Positions 33,823 through 42,597 of a DNA stretch of 64,000 nucleotides are shown here, in pieces. The notes under the pieces were generated by a model that was not told where the DNA came from, searched no databases, and saw nothing but the letters and a program-made list of their open reading frames with translations. The position numbers and the translations under genes were made by a program. Position 1 is the first letter of the stretch; the number at the start of each line of letters is the position of its first letter. Origin of the DNA: Microbacterium sp. Clip185 (GTDB lineage: Bacteria > Actinomycetota > Actinomycetes > Actinomycetales > Microbacteriaceae); assembly GCF_028743715.1 (NCBI RefSeq), contig NZ_CP117996.1, forward strand, positions 2,728,001 through 2,792,000, written 5' to 3'.

Positions 33823-35397
33823 TCAGAGCGCGACGACGGCAGCGGCTTCGATGGCGAGGCCGGACCGGTAGCGCTCGAGGTAGGCGGCGAAGCCTGCGAC
33901 GTCGTCGGCGTCGGGCTCCACGGTCGAGGTTGCGGCACCGGCGAACACCCGGCGCTCGAGGTAGGTGGACAGATCGAGCTCGTCGGATTCGCCGAGGAAC
34001 GCGGCGAGCACCGCGATCCCCCATGCGCCACCCTCGGACGCGGTCTCGCCCACCGCGACGGGGGCGGCGAGCGCGCCGGCGAGGAAGCGCTGCGCGACGC
34101 CGGCGGTGCGGAACATGCCGCCGTGGGCGAACATCAGATCGAGTCCGACGCCTTCTTCGGCCAGTACCCGCATCCCGAGGGCGAGGGTGCCGAACACGCC
34201 GTACAGCTGGGCACGCATGAAGTTCGCGAGTGTCAGGCGGCTGTCGGGGGTGCGGACGACGAGCGGACGCCCCTCCTCGAGTCCGGCGATGGGCTCGCCC
34301 GCGAGGTGGTTGTAGGCGAGCAGCCCGCCCGCATCCGCGTCGCCGGCGACCGCCTCACGGAACAGCGTCTCGAACACGGCGTCCGCGTCGAGCGCCTGAC
34401 CGGATGCAGCCGAGAAACGGGAGAACATCTCGACCCAGGCGGCGAGCTCGCTCGCGCCGTTGTTGCAGTGCACCATGGCGACGGGATCTCCCGCGGGCGT
34501 GGTGACGAGGTCCAGCTCGTGATGCACACGCTGGAGGGGCCGCTCGAGGACGACCATCGCGAAGATGCTCGTTCCCGCGCTCACGTTGCCGGTGCGCGGC
34601 GCCACGGCGTTGGTGGCGACCATGCCGGTCCCGGCGTCGCCCTCGGGCGGGCAGAGCGGGATGCCGGCACGGAGCGCGCCGGACGGGTCCAGGAGCGCCG
34701 CCCCCTCGGCGGTGAGTGCACCCGCCTCGCGCCCCGCGGGGAGGACCTCGGGAAGGATCTCCGCCAGCGGAACACCGAGCGCGCCGAGCGCGTCGTAGCG
34801 GGCGAGCAGCTCCGCGTCGTAGTCGCCCGTGGCCGAATCGATCGGGAACATGCCCGACGCGTCGCCGACTCCCAGCACCGACCGGCCGGTCAGACGGCGG
34901 TGCACGTAACCCGCGAGAGTGGTGATCGAGGCGATGTGCGGCACATGCGGCTCGGCATCGATGGCCGCCTGGTGCAGGTGCGCGATCGACCATCGCAGCG
35001 GGATGTTCACGCCGAACAGTTCGCTCAGCGCGCTCGCCGCAGGGCCGGTGTTGGTGTTACGCCACGTGCGGAAGGGGACGAGCAGGTCACCGGATGCGTC
35101 GAAGGCGAGATAGCCGTGCATCATCGCCGAGACGCCGATGGCCGCGTGCGTCTGCGGACGCACGCTGTGACGCTCGATCGCATCGGCGACGAGCGCGGCG
35201 TACGCCGTCTGCAGGCCGGCGACGACCTCATCGAGCGAATAGGTCCAGAGGCGATCGACGTAGCTGTTCTCCCACGCGTGAGCGCCCACGGCGATCACCG
35301 CACCGGTCTCGTCGATCAGGCACGCCTTGATACGGGTGGAGCCGAGCTCGATACCGAGCCAGGTGCGCCCGGTCGTGATGGCGTCTGCAGCGGTCAT
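33823..35397 (-). CDS. araB: Ribulokinase-like FGGY carbohydrate kinase
   Basis: A 524-residue sugar kinase with the FGGY fold. It has an N-terminal phosphate-binding loop ([17 protein letters not shown]), a catalytic-type Asp in the [11 protein letters not shown] region, and the C-terminal ATP motif [20 protein letters not shown]. The position between araD and araA makes L-ribulose the expected substrate. By length and loop sequence it is closer to xylulokinase-type FGGY kinases than to the longer E. coli AraB. The ATG at 35397 overlaps the araD stop (ATGA). Confidence 0.9.
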   Translation of the reverse strand: MTAADAITTGRTWLGIELGSTRIKACLIDETGAVIAVGAHAWENSYVDRLWTYSLDEVVAGLQTAYAALVADAIERHSVRPQTHAAIGVSAMMHGYLAFDASGDLLVPFRTWRNTNTGPAASALSELFGVNIPLRWSIAHLHQAAIDAEPHVPHIASITTLAGYVHRRLTGRSVLGVGDASGMFPIDSATGDYDAELLARYDALGALGVPLAEILPEVLPAGREAGALTAEGAALLDPSGALRAGIPLCPPEGDAGTGMVATNAVAPRTGNVSAGTSIFAMVVLERPLQRVHHELDLVTTPAGDPVAMVHCNNGASELAAWVEMFSRFSAASGQALDADAVFETLFREAVAGDADAGGLLAYNHLAGEPIAGLEEGRPLVVRTPDSRLTLANFMRAQLYGVFGTLALGMRVLAEEGVGLDLMFAHGGMFRTAGVAQRFLAGALAAPVAVGETASEGGAWGIAVLAAFLGESDELDLSTYLERRVFAGAATSTVEPDADDVAGFAAYLERYRSGLAIEAAAVVAL

Positions 35398-36116
35398 CGC
35401 CGGTCGTCCCCGCTCTGTCCGTAGACGTTCTGATACCGCGCGTACAGGCTGTCGATCGCCTCCTGCGGGATCGGCACGAGCTCCCCGCCCTGACGCGCGA
35501 TGTGCACCGTACGCGCCACGTCCTCGACCATGACGGCGGCCTTGACCGCATCCTTGGCGCTCACCCCGATCGTGAAGGGGCCGTGGTTGCGCATCAGCAC
35601 CGCGCGGGAGCGGTGCCCGCGCAGCGTCTCGACGATCCCGCGACCGATCGAATCGTCGCCGATGATCGCGAAGGGGCCGACCGGGATCGGGCCGCCGAAC
35701 TCGTCGGCCATCGCAGTGATCACGCAGGGGATCTCCTCGCCACGCGCGGCCCACGCGACGGCGTAGTCGGAGTGGGTGTGCACGACCCCGCCCACGTCGG
35801 GCATGTTGCGGTACACGTAGGCGTGCGCGGCCGTGTCGCTGGACGGCGAGCGCTCGCTGCCGGGCGTTCCGGGGATCACGTTGCCGTCGAGATCGCAGAG
35901 GATCATGTTCGCGGGCGTCAGGTCGTCGTAGGAGACGCCGGACGGCTTGATCACGAACAGGTCGGCACCGGGCACGCGCCCGGAGACATTGCCGCCGGTC
36001 CACACCACCAATCCGTAACGCACCAGTTCGCCGTGCAGATTCGCGACGTCGTCTCGGACGGCATCGATGGCCGCTTGGACGTCAGGGGGGAAGGGCGTGG
36101 CTGCGCTGCCTGTCAC
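35394..36116 (-). CDS. araD: L-ribulose-5-phosphate 4-epimerase
   Basis: A 240-residue class II aldolase-family epimerase that gives D-xylulose 5-phosphate. The zinc site is formed by HTHSD (VVHTHSDYAVAWAARG) and a later His in LMRNHGPFTIG; the phosphate-binding GGNVSGR and PSGVSYDDL are also clear. GTG start at 36116. It is the first gene of the operon, with an operator candidate 58 bp upstream of its start. Confidence 0.96.
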   Translation of the reverse strand: MTGSAATPFPPDVQAAIDAVRDDVANLHGELVRYGLVVWTGGNVSGRVPGADLFVIKPSGVSYDDLTPANMILCDLDGNVIPGTPGSERSPSSDTAAHAYVYRNMPDVGGVVHTHSDYAVAWAARGEEIPCVITAMADEFGGPIPVGPFAIIGDDSIGRGIVETLRGHRSRAVLMRNHGPFTIGVSAKDAVKAAVMVEDVARTVHIARQGGELVPIPQEAIDSLYARYQNVYGQSGDDRR

Positions 36117-36173
36117 GGGTGCTCCATTGGTCTCGTGGCCCGCGGGGTCCCATACCCGGCCGGCCGAAACAAA

Positions 36174-36187
36174 TGTTACCGGTCACA
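36174..36187. promoter_or_regulatory. LacI/GntR-type operator candidate of the arabinose operon
   Basis: TGTTACCGGTCACA is a 14-bp palindrome with one mismatched pair and a central CCGG, a form typical of LacI-family operators. It lies about 60 bp upstream of the araD start codon. The regulator is not encoded in this window. Confidence 0.6.
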
Positions 36188-36303
36188 CAGAAGGTGTGCA
36201 ATGACCACTCACCGCCGAACACGCCCCGCCGTCGCGTGCTCGTCGTACCCGGATGCGGCGCCGTCGCAAGAACGGAGGCCCTGACGGGCGAGCACAGCCG
36301 TCG

Positions 36304-36450
36304 CTAGAGGATGGCGTTGAGGTAACTGATGATCGAGGCGTACACGAGGGCACCCACCCCGAGCGCAAGCAGCGCCACCCCGATGTAGATGAGCCATCGG
36401 GACCCGCCCGGCTCTGGATTGCGTTGCCCCTCGCGCGCCATGAGCGCCAT
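36304..36450 (-). CDS. Small single-helix membrane protein
   Basis: A 48-residue protein with a short polar start (MAREGQRNPEPGGSR) and one long hydrophobic helix (WLIYIGVALLALGVGALVYA). ATG 36450 or ATG 36441 may be used. No family is recognised; proteins of this type are often overlooked. Confidence 0.55.
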   Translation of the reverse strand: MALMAREGQRNPEPGGSRWLIYIGVALLALGVGALVYASIISYLNAIL

Positions 36451-36697
36451 GGTACTGAGAAAGGATGACGATCGTGTGACGCGGCGCGTCGAACGACGCA
36501 CGGTGCACCCGGCCGTTGTCAAGCCCCTCCGCCCGGGGCGGCGCACTTCTCATACTGGTGGGGCAACACCGCACGCCGGACGTGTTCGGGTCACCGACGG
36601 CGAGCGAAGGCACGGAGCGTTTCGCCCGTGTGATGAGAGGTCCTCTCCGGTTCCCCCAGGCCGCAGAGGGCCTCTCCGCCTTTCTCCGCAATGCGCG

Positions 36698-36904
36698 TCA
36701 GCGATGCAGGCGGCGCCGCGACACCGTCAGCGCGAGCGCGCTCAGCACGGCGAGCGTGGCCACCACGAAGGGAACGAGGCTCGCAGCACGCTGAGCGTGA
36801 AGCTCGAGGCCGGGAAGAGCCCCCGCGGCGAAGACGCCGACGCAGGCCGCTACGAGAGCGAGCAGCCCGAGGGCGGTGACAGCTATCTGTGTTGCACGAT
36901 CCAT
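36698..36904 (-). CDS. Small two-helix membrane protein
   Basis: A 68-residue protein with two hydrophobic segments (about 7-28 and 42-60) and a basic end (SRRRLHR). A GGAGTC ribosome binding site stands before the ATG at 36904. The 247 bp between it and the previous small gene hold no clear feature. No function is assigned. Confidence 0.6.
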   Translation of the reverse strand: MDRATQIAVTALGLLALVAACVGVFAAGALPGLELHAQRAASLVPFVVATLAVLSALALTVSRRRLHR

Positions 36905-36995
36905 GAGGACTCCTTCGTCCGCCTACCGTGGTGGCACAAAGGTAGTCCCGCACGGACGCCCGCGTCGGATACGCGCCGTACGTGTGGAAAGACGT

Positions 36996-37826
36996 TCAGC
37001 GGACGACGGCTGTCGCGGTCGTCACCTGAGACACGACTTCCTCGCTGACCGACCCGAGCAGGAAGCGCGCGAAGGCGCCGCGCCCGTGCGAGCCGACGAC
37101 GACCAGGCGGGCCGACCCCGCCGCATCCGCGATCGCCGCGGCAGGATCGCCCTCGACGACGCGGGTCTGCACCTCGAGGTCCGGGTACGCCTCGCCCACC
37201 GTCTCTGCGACGCGGTCGACGGCGGACTGCGTGATCGCATTGAGGTCGGTGAGATAGAGGTCGGGGTACACGCCGAAATCGCCGGGAACCGCGACCGGCA
37301 TCCACGCAGAGACGATCGTGAGGGTGTCGCCGAAGCGCTCCGCCTCGGCCGCTGCGAACGCCACCGCCGCATCCGAGACCTCGGAGCCGTCGACACCGAC
37401 GACCACGCCCTGGCCGTCCGTCGGCGCATCCAGCGGCACGACCACGACGGGCGAGTGCGATCCCGCGGCGATCCGATAGCCGTGCTGCCCGCGGCGCCCC
37501 TGCCCCCGCTTCTCCCCGCCGATCACCAGCAGCGTGGCGCCCTTCGACGCCTCCACGAGCTCTGCCACCGGGTTGCCGTGCGACACGAGCACCTCGCACG
37601 AGACGCCCGTCGATCGCAGAAGGTCCGCCTGATGCTCGAGGCGTGCACGTGTCGCAGCGACCGCCGCCGTCAGCACATCGTCCTCGCCCACGGCACCGGT
37701 GGCGCCGCCCACGACGGAGAAGAGCACGAGAGGCTCCCCGCCGCGGCGCGCTCGGGCCGCCGCCCAGTCGACCGCACGCTGCGAGCTGTCCGCATCCGTC
37801 ACGCCCACGATGATCGAGTCCGACAT
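36996..37826 (-). CDS. Tandem-domain universal stress protein
   Basis: A 276-residue protein with two Usp domains (about 1-138 and 139-276). The first has IIVGVTDADSSQRAVDWAA and LVIGGEKRGQGRRGQHGYRI. The second has VVVGVDGSEVSDAAVAFAA and the ATP-binding pattern VVVGSHGRGAFARFLLGSVSEE (G-x2-G-x9-G-S/T). Such proteins bind ATP and support survival in stationary phase or hypoxia. It is divergent from the GH6 gene, with 58 bp between them. Confidence 0.93.
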   Translation of the reverse strand: MSDSIIVGVTDADSSQRAVDWAAARARRGGEPLVLFSVVGGATGAVGEDDVLTAAVAATRARLEHQADLLRSTGVSCEVLVSHGNPVAELVEASKGATLLVIGGEKRGQGRRGQHGYRIAAGSHSPVVVVPLDAPTDGQGVVVGVDGSEVSDAAVAFAAAEAERFGDTLTIVSAWMPVAVPGDFGVYPDLYLTDLNAITQSAVDRVAETVGEAYPDLEVQTRVVEGDPAAAIADAAGSARLVVVGSHGRGAFARFLLGSVSEEVVSQVTTATAVVR

Positions 37827-37884
37827 CCTGTGTCCTTCCGGTCGTTGCAGTCAGGGTAGCGCGGGCGCACGGTACAGTCCTTGC

Positions 37885-38919
37885 GTGAGTTCCACGCCAG
37901 CCAGGCCCGCCCGTAAGCGCCGGCGCGCCTTTCCCCGCTGGCTGCTGATCACCGTGCTCGCGGCGAGCATGGTCATCGTGATCACCGCCATCGGCGTCGT
38001 CGGATGGGCGATCACGTCCGGACTTCAGCTCCTCGGCGCGCAGGCTCCGGGTGTCGGCACGCGCATCGTCGTACCGGAGGAGTCCAAGGCGAGCAAGGCC
38101 GCGACCGAGGGCGGGCTCGATTCCGACGCGCAGGCGGCGGCCGACTACCTCGCCGCGCAGCCGACCGCCTACTGGCTCACCCCAGAGATCGATCCGATCG
38201 GAGACGCGGGCCCTCGCATCCTGAACCTCGCGGCCGAGGCGCGCGATCAGGATGCGGCACTCGCCGTCGTCGTCTACGGGCTTCCCGAGCGCGACTGCGG
38301 CAGTCAGTCCGCGGGCGGGCTGGACGATGCCTCCTACGCCACGTGGACGGCGGAGATCGGCCAGGCGCTGGCGAGCGTGAAGGACGTCCAGAAGATCGTG
38401 GTGCTCGAGCCGGACAGCCTCGCCCAAGCTCCGGACTGCGACGCCAACATCGACCAGCGCATGAGCGCCCTTCACGACGCCGCACTGCGTCTCGTCGGCG
38501 CCGACACGTGGGTGTACCTCGACGGCGGACACTCCAACTGGCGACCCGCCTCGGAGATGGCCTCTCTCATCCAGCGAGTGGGCGTCACCGACAAGGTGCG
38601 CGGCTTCGCCACCAACGTCTCGAACTACAACCCCACAAGCGACGAGTTCGCCTACGCCCACGAGGTGTCGCAGCTGCTCGGCGGCAGCCACGCCCTCATC
38701 GACACGTCACGCAACGGCGCCGGCACCTCCACCAGCGAGTGGTGCAACGACCCGACGGCGCTCGTGGGCGATGTCGGCGGCACCTACGGCGATGACGTCG
38801 TCGACACGAACCTGTGGATCAAACCGCCCGGCGAGAGCGACGGCGTCTGCAACGGCGGCCCGCGCGCCGGATCCTGGTGGCCGGAGGGCTCCGTGCAGCT
38901 CACGCGCAACGTGCTCTGA
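37885..38919 (+). CDS. Membrane-anchored glycoside hydrolase family 6
   Basis: A 344-residue protein. The basic N-terminus and one transmembrane helix (about 19-48) act as an uncleaved anchor. The GH6 catalytic domain shows ERDCGSQSAGG with the catalytic-acid region, VLEPDSLAQ, YLDGGHSNW, FATNVSNYN, DTSRNG and WIKPPGESDG near the end. GH6 enzymes cleave beta-1,4-glucan with inversion. TACAGT ends six bases before the GTG, giving a leaderless start. Its neighbours (response regulator, GT2 synthase, lipoproteins) suggest a role in making or trimming a cell-surface glucan rather than feeding on cellulose. Confidence 0.92.
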   Translation: MSSTPARPARKRRRAFPRWLLITVLAASMVIVITAIGVVGWAITSGLQLLGAQAPGVGTRIVVPEESKASKAATEGGLDSDAQAAADYLAAQPTAYWLTPEIDPIGDAGPRILNLAAEARDQDAALAVVVYGLPERDCGSQSAGGLDDASYATWTAEIGQALASVKDVQKIVVLEPDSLAQAPDCDANIDQRMSALHDAALRLVGADTWVYLDGGHSNWRPASEMASLIQRVGVTDKVRGFATNVSNYNPTSDEFAYAHEVSQLLGGSHALIDTSRNGAGTSTSEWCNDPTALVGDVGGTYGDDVVDTNLWIKPPGESDGVCNGGPRAGSWWPEGSVQLTRNVL

Positions 38920-38934
38920 CCGGCCGCGACGCGG

Positions 38935-38968
38935 TATCCGCCGTGAATCGCGGGCAATCCGGCGGATA
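38935..38968. terminator. Inverted repeat after the GH6 gene
   Basis: TATCCGCCG (38935-38943) pairs perfectly with CGGCGGATA (38960-38968) across 16 bases, 16 bp after the GH6 stop. It is a possible terminator or a regulator site in front of the response regulator gene. Confidence 0.4.
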
Positions 38969-39037
38969 TGGAACAATGGCGACGCGTGCGGTGCCACGAG
39001 CCGCGGCCTTGAACCGAGAATCGAGGATGCCGGACTC

Positions 39038-40039
39038 ATGAGCGATGCTTCTGACGGGCAGAAGACCGCGGTCATCGTCGAAGACGATCCCGATGTTCGC
39101 CACCTCCTCGCCGAGGTCCTCGAGGCGGCGGGTTTCTCCACCGTTTCGGTCGGAAACGGCATCGACGGTGTGCGAGCCGTCCTCGCCTACCAGCCGCTGA
39201 TCACGACGCTCGATGTCAACATGCCCGGCATCGACGGCTTCGAGGCTGCCCGGCGCATCCGCGAGAAGTCGAACACGTTCATTATCATGCTGACCGGGCT
39301 GGCCGATGAGGCCGATGTCGTGCTGGGCCTGGGTGCCGGCGCCGACGAGTACATCGTGAAGCCGTTCCGCCCGCGAGAGTTCCGCGCTCGCGTCGAAGCG
39401 CTCCTGCGCCGCCCGCGTCCCGAACCCGCGGGCCACGCCCGTCGGCAGGAGAGCGTGGGCCCGTCCTTTCCTGGCGCGCGCCCGCAGACCCAGTCCATCC
39501 CGGTACAGTCCGAGTCCCGGCAACCCGCCGCACCGGCGCACGTCGAAGAGACGGCCTACCCGCCGGAGGCGGCCATGCCGGCCGACCGCATGACCTACGC
39601 GACACCGCCGAACCTCGTCCCGCAGCAGCCCGTGGCGCCCGCACCCGGAGCGGGCGTCGAGCTCGCTCCTCAGACCTCGGGCGCTCTCGTGCCCGGCGGC
39701 GGCTTCTGGGTGACCCACCGCGACCTCCAGCTCAACCCGGAGACGCGCATCGTGCTCATCAACGGTCAGCAGATCGAGCTGACGCGCACCGAGTTCGATC
39801 TGCTGGCCACGCTCCTCGAGTCGAAGCGACGCGTGCGCAGCAAGGCCGATCTGACCCTGGTGCTGCGCGGCGAGTCCTACGTGACCTCCTACTACGTGGG
39901 TGAGGCCGACAAGCGTGCCGTGGAAGCCCACATGACGAATCTCCGCCGCAAGCTGGGCGACAACCCGAGCAACCCGCGCTACATCGAGACCGTGCGCGGA
40001 GTCGGCTACCGGTTGACCACCGAGCTGCTCGCACCCTGA
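39038..40039 (+). CDS. OmpR/PhoB-family response regulator with long linker
   Basis: A 333-residue regulator, about 100 residues longer than usual. The receiver domain (about 8-120: VIVEDDPDVRHLL, phospho-Asp in TLDVNMPGIDGF, Lys in EYIVKPFRP) is joined by a Pro/Gln/Ala-rich linker (about 128-222). The winged-helix effector domain follows (IELTRTEFDLLATLLESKRR, VEAHMTNLRRKLGD and IETVRGVGYRL). No histidine kinase is adjacent, so it is an orphan. It may bind the 11-bp direct repeats upstream of the GT2 gene; that link is inference. Confidence 0.93.
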   Translation: MSDASDGQKTAVIVEDDPDVRHLLAEVLEAAGFSTVSVGNGIDGVRAVLAYQPLITTLDVNMPGIDGFEAARRIREKSNTFIIMLTGLADEADVVLGLGAGADEYIVKPFRPREFRARVEALLRRPRPEPAGHARRQESVGPSFPGARPQTQSIPVQSESRQPAAPAHVEETAYPPEAAMPADRMTYATPPNLVPQQPVAPAPGAGVELAPQTSGALVPGGGFWVTHRDLQLNPETRIVLINGQQIELTRTEFDLLATLLESKRRVRSKADLTLVLRGESYVTSYYVGEADKRAVEAHMTNLRRKLGDNPSNPRYIETVRGVGYRLTTELLAP

Positions 40040-40053
40040 CACCGCGCCGAACG

Positions 40054-40091
40054 ACGAAGAGGGCCCACGGGAAACCGTGGGCCCTCTTCGT
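40054..40091. terminator. Bidirectional terminator between convergent genes
   Basis: A perfect 17-bp stem (40054-40070 with 40075-40091) with a GAAA tetraloop. It lies between the stops of the response regulator and the GT2 gene, and its AAGAG/CTCTT base serves both directions. Confidence 0.88.
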
Positions 40092-40105
40092 TCGGATGGT
40101 GCCGG

Positions 40106-41590
40106 TCAGACCTTGTAGCCCTGGTAGCGGCGCAGCAGCTTCGAGAACATGAGCAGCGTCTGCAGGACGGTCACGACGCCGACGATGGGCCAGCCGATCC
40201 AGAGGATGGAGGACTGCACGACCGGGCCGAGCATGTTCCAGATGATGGCCATCGCGACGAGTGCGGCGGCCAGCAGGATGAAGGGCGTCCAGTGGCCGAT
40301 CGATGCACCACCGCGTTCTGCCTTGGCCTGCATCGCCCAGTTGTCGACCTTCTTGCGCGAGAGGAAGCGGGTCCACGAGCGCAGGAAGTGGCTGAGGCGG
40401 ATCCACATGAAGATCTCCGCCGGGAAGATCAGCAGCGCGAAGAGGATGTCGCGCTGATTGCAGTACTTCATCGTCCGCGCGATGCGCAGGTTCAGCAGCA
40501 CGGCCGTCAGCACGGGGATCAGCCACAGAGGAGAGAAGACGAAGGCGTTGATCGACAGCGAGCCTGCGAGCAGCACGAGGAAGGCGACACGCACGAAGAG
40601 GTTGGTGAGCATGCCGAAGTTCTCGAACCAGCGCAGACGCAGGTTCGGGTGGAACGGCTGCCCCTTGGTGTCGCCGCGCTGCCCAGGCCACATGAGTTCG
40701 ATCGCGCCGAAGGTCCACTTGACCTGCTGCGCGTCGTACCCCTTGAGCGTGGTCATCCCTCCCACCGCCGCGCGGGCGTAGGGGCTGATCTTGGTGAGGT
40801 AGCCGGCGCTCTTGATCTGCAGGGAGAGCAGAGAGTCCTCGACCTCGCTGTCCTTGACCCACGGAGTGTTCTGGTGGTTCTGCTTCATGGCGTCGCGCAG
40901 GGCGTTCGTCGAGAAGATCGAGAACTGGCCACCGAGCACCGCCATGTTGCGCCCGCGGAGGAGGTTCTGCAGGTTGAAGGCGGCGAACTGGGTGCGCTGC
41001 CCGGCGATGAGCCACTTGGCGGTGAGGCCCTTGATGGGGCGATCGTCGATCGTGTAGATCGCCGAGATGCCTCCGATGCGCGAGTCGCTGACGGCCTCGG
41101 TCTCGAGGTACTCGACGGCGCGCGGCTCGGCGATCGTGTCACCGTCGACGCCGAGCAGATAGTCGCATCCCTCGACCAGCGAGTAGCCGTAGTTGAGTGC
41201 GCCGACCTTCTTGTCGGGGTTCTTGCCGATGTCGTGCACGAAGACCTCGGTGAACTGCTCGCCGAGATCGGTCATGATCTCGTGCGGGCCGGCGTACTCC
41301 GACGCGATCTTCGCCGTGTTGTCGGACGTGTTGTTGATGACCACATGGATGACGTCGGGAACACGCGTCTGGGCGAGCAGGGCCTCGATCACATCCGCGA
41401 TCGACTCCTCCTCGTTGTAGGCAGGGATGACGCATCCGATCGTGGAGCGGTGCGCGGTCGAGTTCTCGAGCACCGACATGAAGTCCTGCTCGAAGTGGGA
41501 CTCGAGGTCGGCGCCGGGTGCCATCGACGGGTAGACGGGCTCCAGCTGCTGTGAAGGCACCTGCTGATACGCCATACGGGGGTCCGACAC
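40106..41590 (-). CDS. Processive-type family 2 glycosyltransferase (membrane polysaccharide synthase)
   Basis: A 494-residue protein. A disordered start (about 1-48) precedes the GT-A domain (IGCVIPAYNEEESIADVI from about 51) with DxD as D149-G-D151, the catalytic-base motif ED at 251-252, and QQVKW (288-292) in place of the QxxRW of processive synthases. Transmembrane helices follow (about 325-345, 346-370, 385-405, 440-462 and 465-488). This resembles cellulose-, hyaluronan- or chitin-synthase-like enzymes; no PilZ domain is present. GTG 41590 is chosen because AGGAAG stands eight bases upstream. Product unknown; a beta-glycan is likely. Confidence 0.85.
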   Translation of the reverse strand: MSDPRMAYQQVPSQQLEPVYPSMAPGADLESHFEQDFMSVLENSTAHRSTIGCVIPAYNEEESIADVIEALLAQTRVPDVIHVVINNTSDNTAKIASEYAGPHEIMTDLGEQFTEVFVHDIGKNPDKKVGALNYGYSLVEGCDYLLGVDGDTIAEPRAVEYLETEAVSDSRIGGISAIYTIDDRPIKGLTAKWLIAGQRTQFAAFNLQNLLRGRNMAVLGGQFSIFSTNALRDAMKQNHQNTPWVKDSEVEDSLLSLQIKSAGYLTKISPYARAAVGGMTTLKGYDAQQVKWTFGAIELMWPGQRGDTKGQPFHPNLRLRWFENFGMLTNLFVRVAFLVLLAGSLSINAFVFSPLWLIPVLTAVLLNLRIARTMKYCNQRDILFALLIFPAEIFMWIRLSHFLRSWTRFLSRKKVDNWAMQAKAERGGASIGHWTPFILLAAALVAMAIIWNMLGPVVQSSILWIGWPIVGVVTVLQTLLMFSKLLRRYQGYKV

Positions 41591-41677
41591 AGTGATCACT
41601 TCCTGACATTCATGGGCCGCGATGCGGCGGGGGATCGGCACGCGGTTCGTGCGATGAGTCCAGACTGCACGGCCAAC

Positions 41678-41732
41678 CGCAAGATCATGGCGGGCCCGCG
41701 AGAAGCTCAGCGCAAGATTGCCGCAAGATCAG
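41678..41732. promoter_or_regulatory. Phased 11-bp direct repeats upstream of the GT2 gene
   Basis: CGCAAGATCA at 41678, CGCAAGATTG at 41711 and CGCAAGATCA at 41722 are spaced by 33 and 11 bp. A weaker copy (GAGAAGCTCAG) at 41700 fills a further 11-bp register. Direct repeats on one helix face are the usual binding mode of OmpR/PhoB-type regulators, and such a regulator is encoded next door. Confidence 0.55.
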
Positions 41733-41749
41733 CGCCGGTGTCCGCCGGC

Positions 41750-42463
41750 TCAGCCCGGGAAGATCGCGATCGGCAGGTACTGGTAGACCGTCTGCTGCTG
41801 GAACGACGCATCGGTGTTCGCGGTGCCCTCGACGGAGATCGTCAGTGCGAACTCGAGAGTGAGACCGAACGTGTCCGCCGGCAGCTGGTGGATGCTCTGC
41901 TGGGGCACGTAGAGGCCGCCCTGGAAGCTGTTGAGGAGCAGTCCACGGTCAGAGCGCAGGGTGTCGCTGGGGACCAGTGTGCGCGGGTCGGCGCTGAACT
42001 GGTAGGGCGACTGCATCTGGTTGGAGGTCTGCGTCGTCGTCGAGTTGATCTGCACCGAGGAGATGTACACGCGACGCTTGTCCGTGAGCACCGCCTTCTC
42101 GTCGACGCGGTGATCGTAGACGTTGACCGCGAAGCCGAAGACCTTCTCGTTGTTCGCGGTCCACTCCTGCGTGCGCTTGGGGTCCACGGCCCACACGTTC
42201 AGCACGAGCTCGAGGTCATCGGCGACGTCGCTGCGGAGCTCGACCGAGCCGTCGTACGTGAACTGCGAGTTGAACGCCATGCTCGCCGACGGCGCGGGCG
42301 AGGGCACGACGGTCGTCGGCTGCACCGCGTTGTTGGTGCCCTGCAGGGAGTTGAAGCCGTCGACGATCTGCGAGCATCCGGTCAGTGCCAGGGTGCTCGC
42401 GAGGACGAGAGCGGCCCCCGCGCTGAGCCGACGCATACCGCGATCGGCGAAGGGGATTCTCAC
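41750..42463 (-). CDS. Lipoprotein of unknown function (first of a related pair)
   Basis: A 237-residue exported protein. The lipobox LALTGC places the acylated cysteine near residue 29, followed by a Pro/Ser/Thr-rich spacer and a beta-rich domain (SVELRSDVADDLELVLNVWAV, RVYISSVQINSTTTQ and GLTLEFALTISVEG). The GTG at 42463 is set by GAGGAG seven bases upstream. The fold pattern and position resemble the neighbour at 42598-43215, suggesting paralogues. It probably works with the GT2 synthase at the membrane surface. Confidence 0.78.
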   Translation of the reverse strand: MRIPFADRGMRRLSAGAALVLASTLALTGCSQIVDGFNSLQGTNNAVQPTTVVPSPAPSASMAFNSQFTYDGSVELRSDVADDLELVLNVWAVDPKRTQEWTANNEKVFGFAVNVYDHRVDEKAVLTDKRRVYISSVQINSTTTQTSNQMQSPYQFSADPRTLVPSDTLRSDRGLLLNSFQGGLYVPQQSIHQLPADTFGLTLEFALTISVEGTANTDASFQQQTVYQYLPIAIFPG

Positions 42464-42597
42464 AGGGTACTCCTCGGAGAGGTGGCCTCACGAGGCTCAC
42501 GGGATTTCGGGTAGGTGCCGGCCCACTTCCAGAAAACCCCAGGGTCAGCGCCGAAAGTATACGCGATCCTCCCCGTGCACCATGCACGGAATCCGCG

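Noticed and set aside
32261-33871. A 536-codon plus-strand frame opposite araA, and a similar 602-codon minus frame at 36883-38691.
   Set aside because: araA, the universal stress protein and the GH6 gene are unmistakable, and the opposing frames show no domain or start signal.
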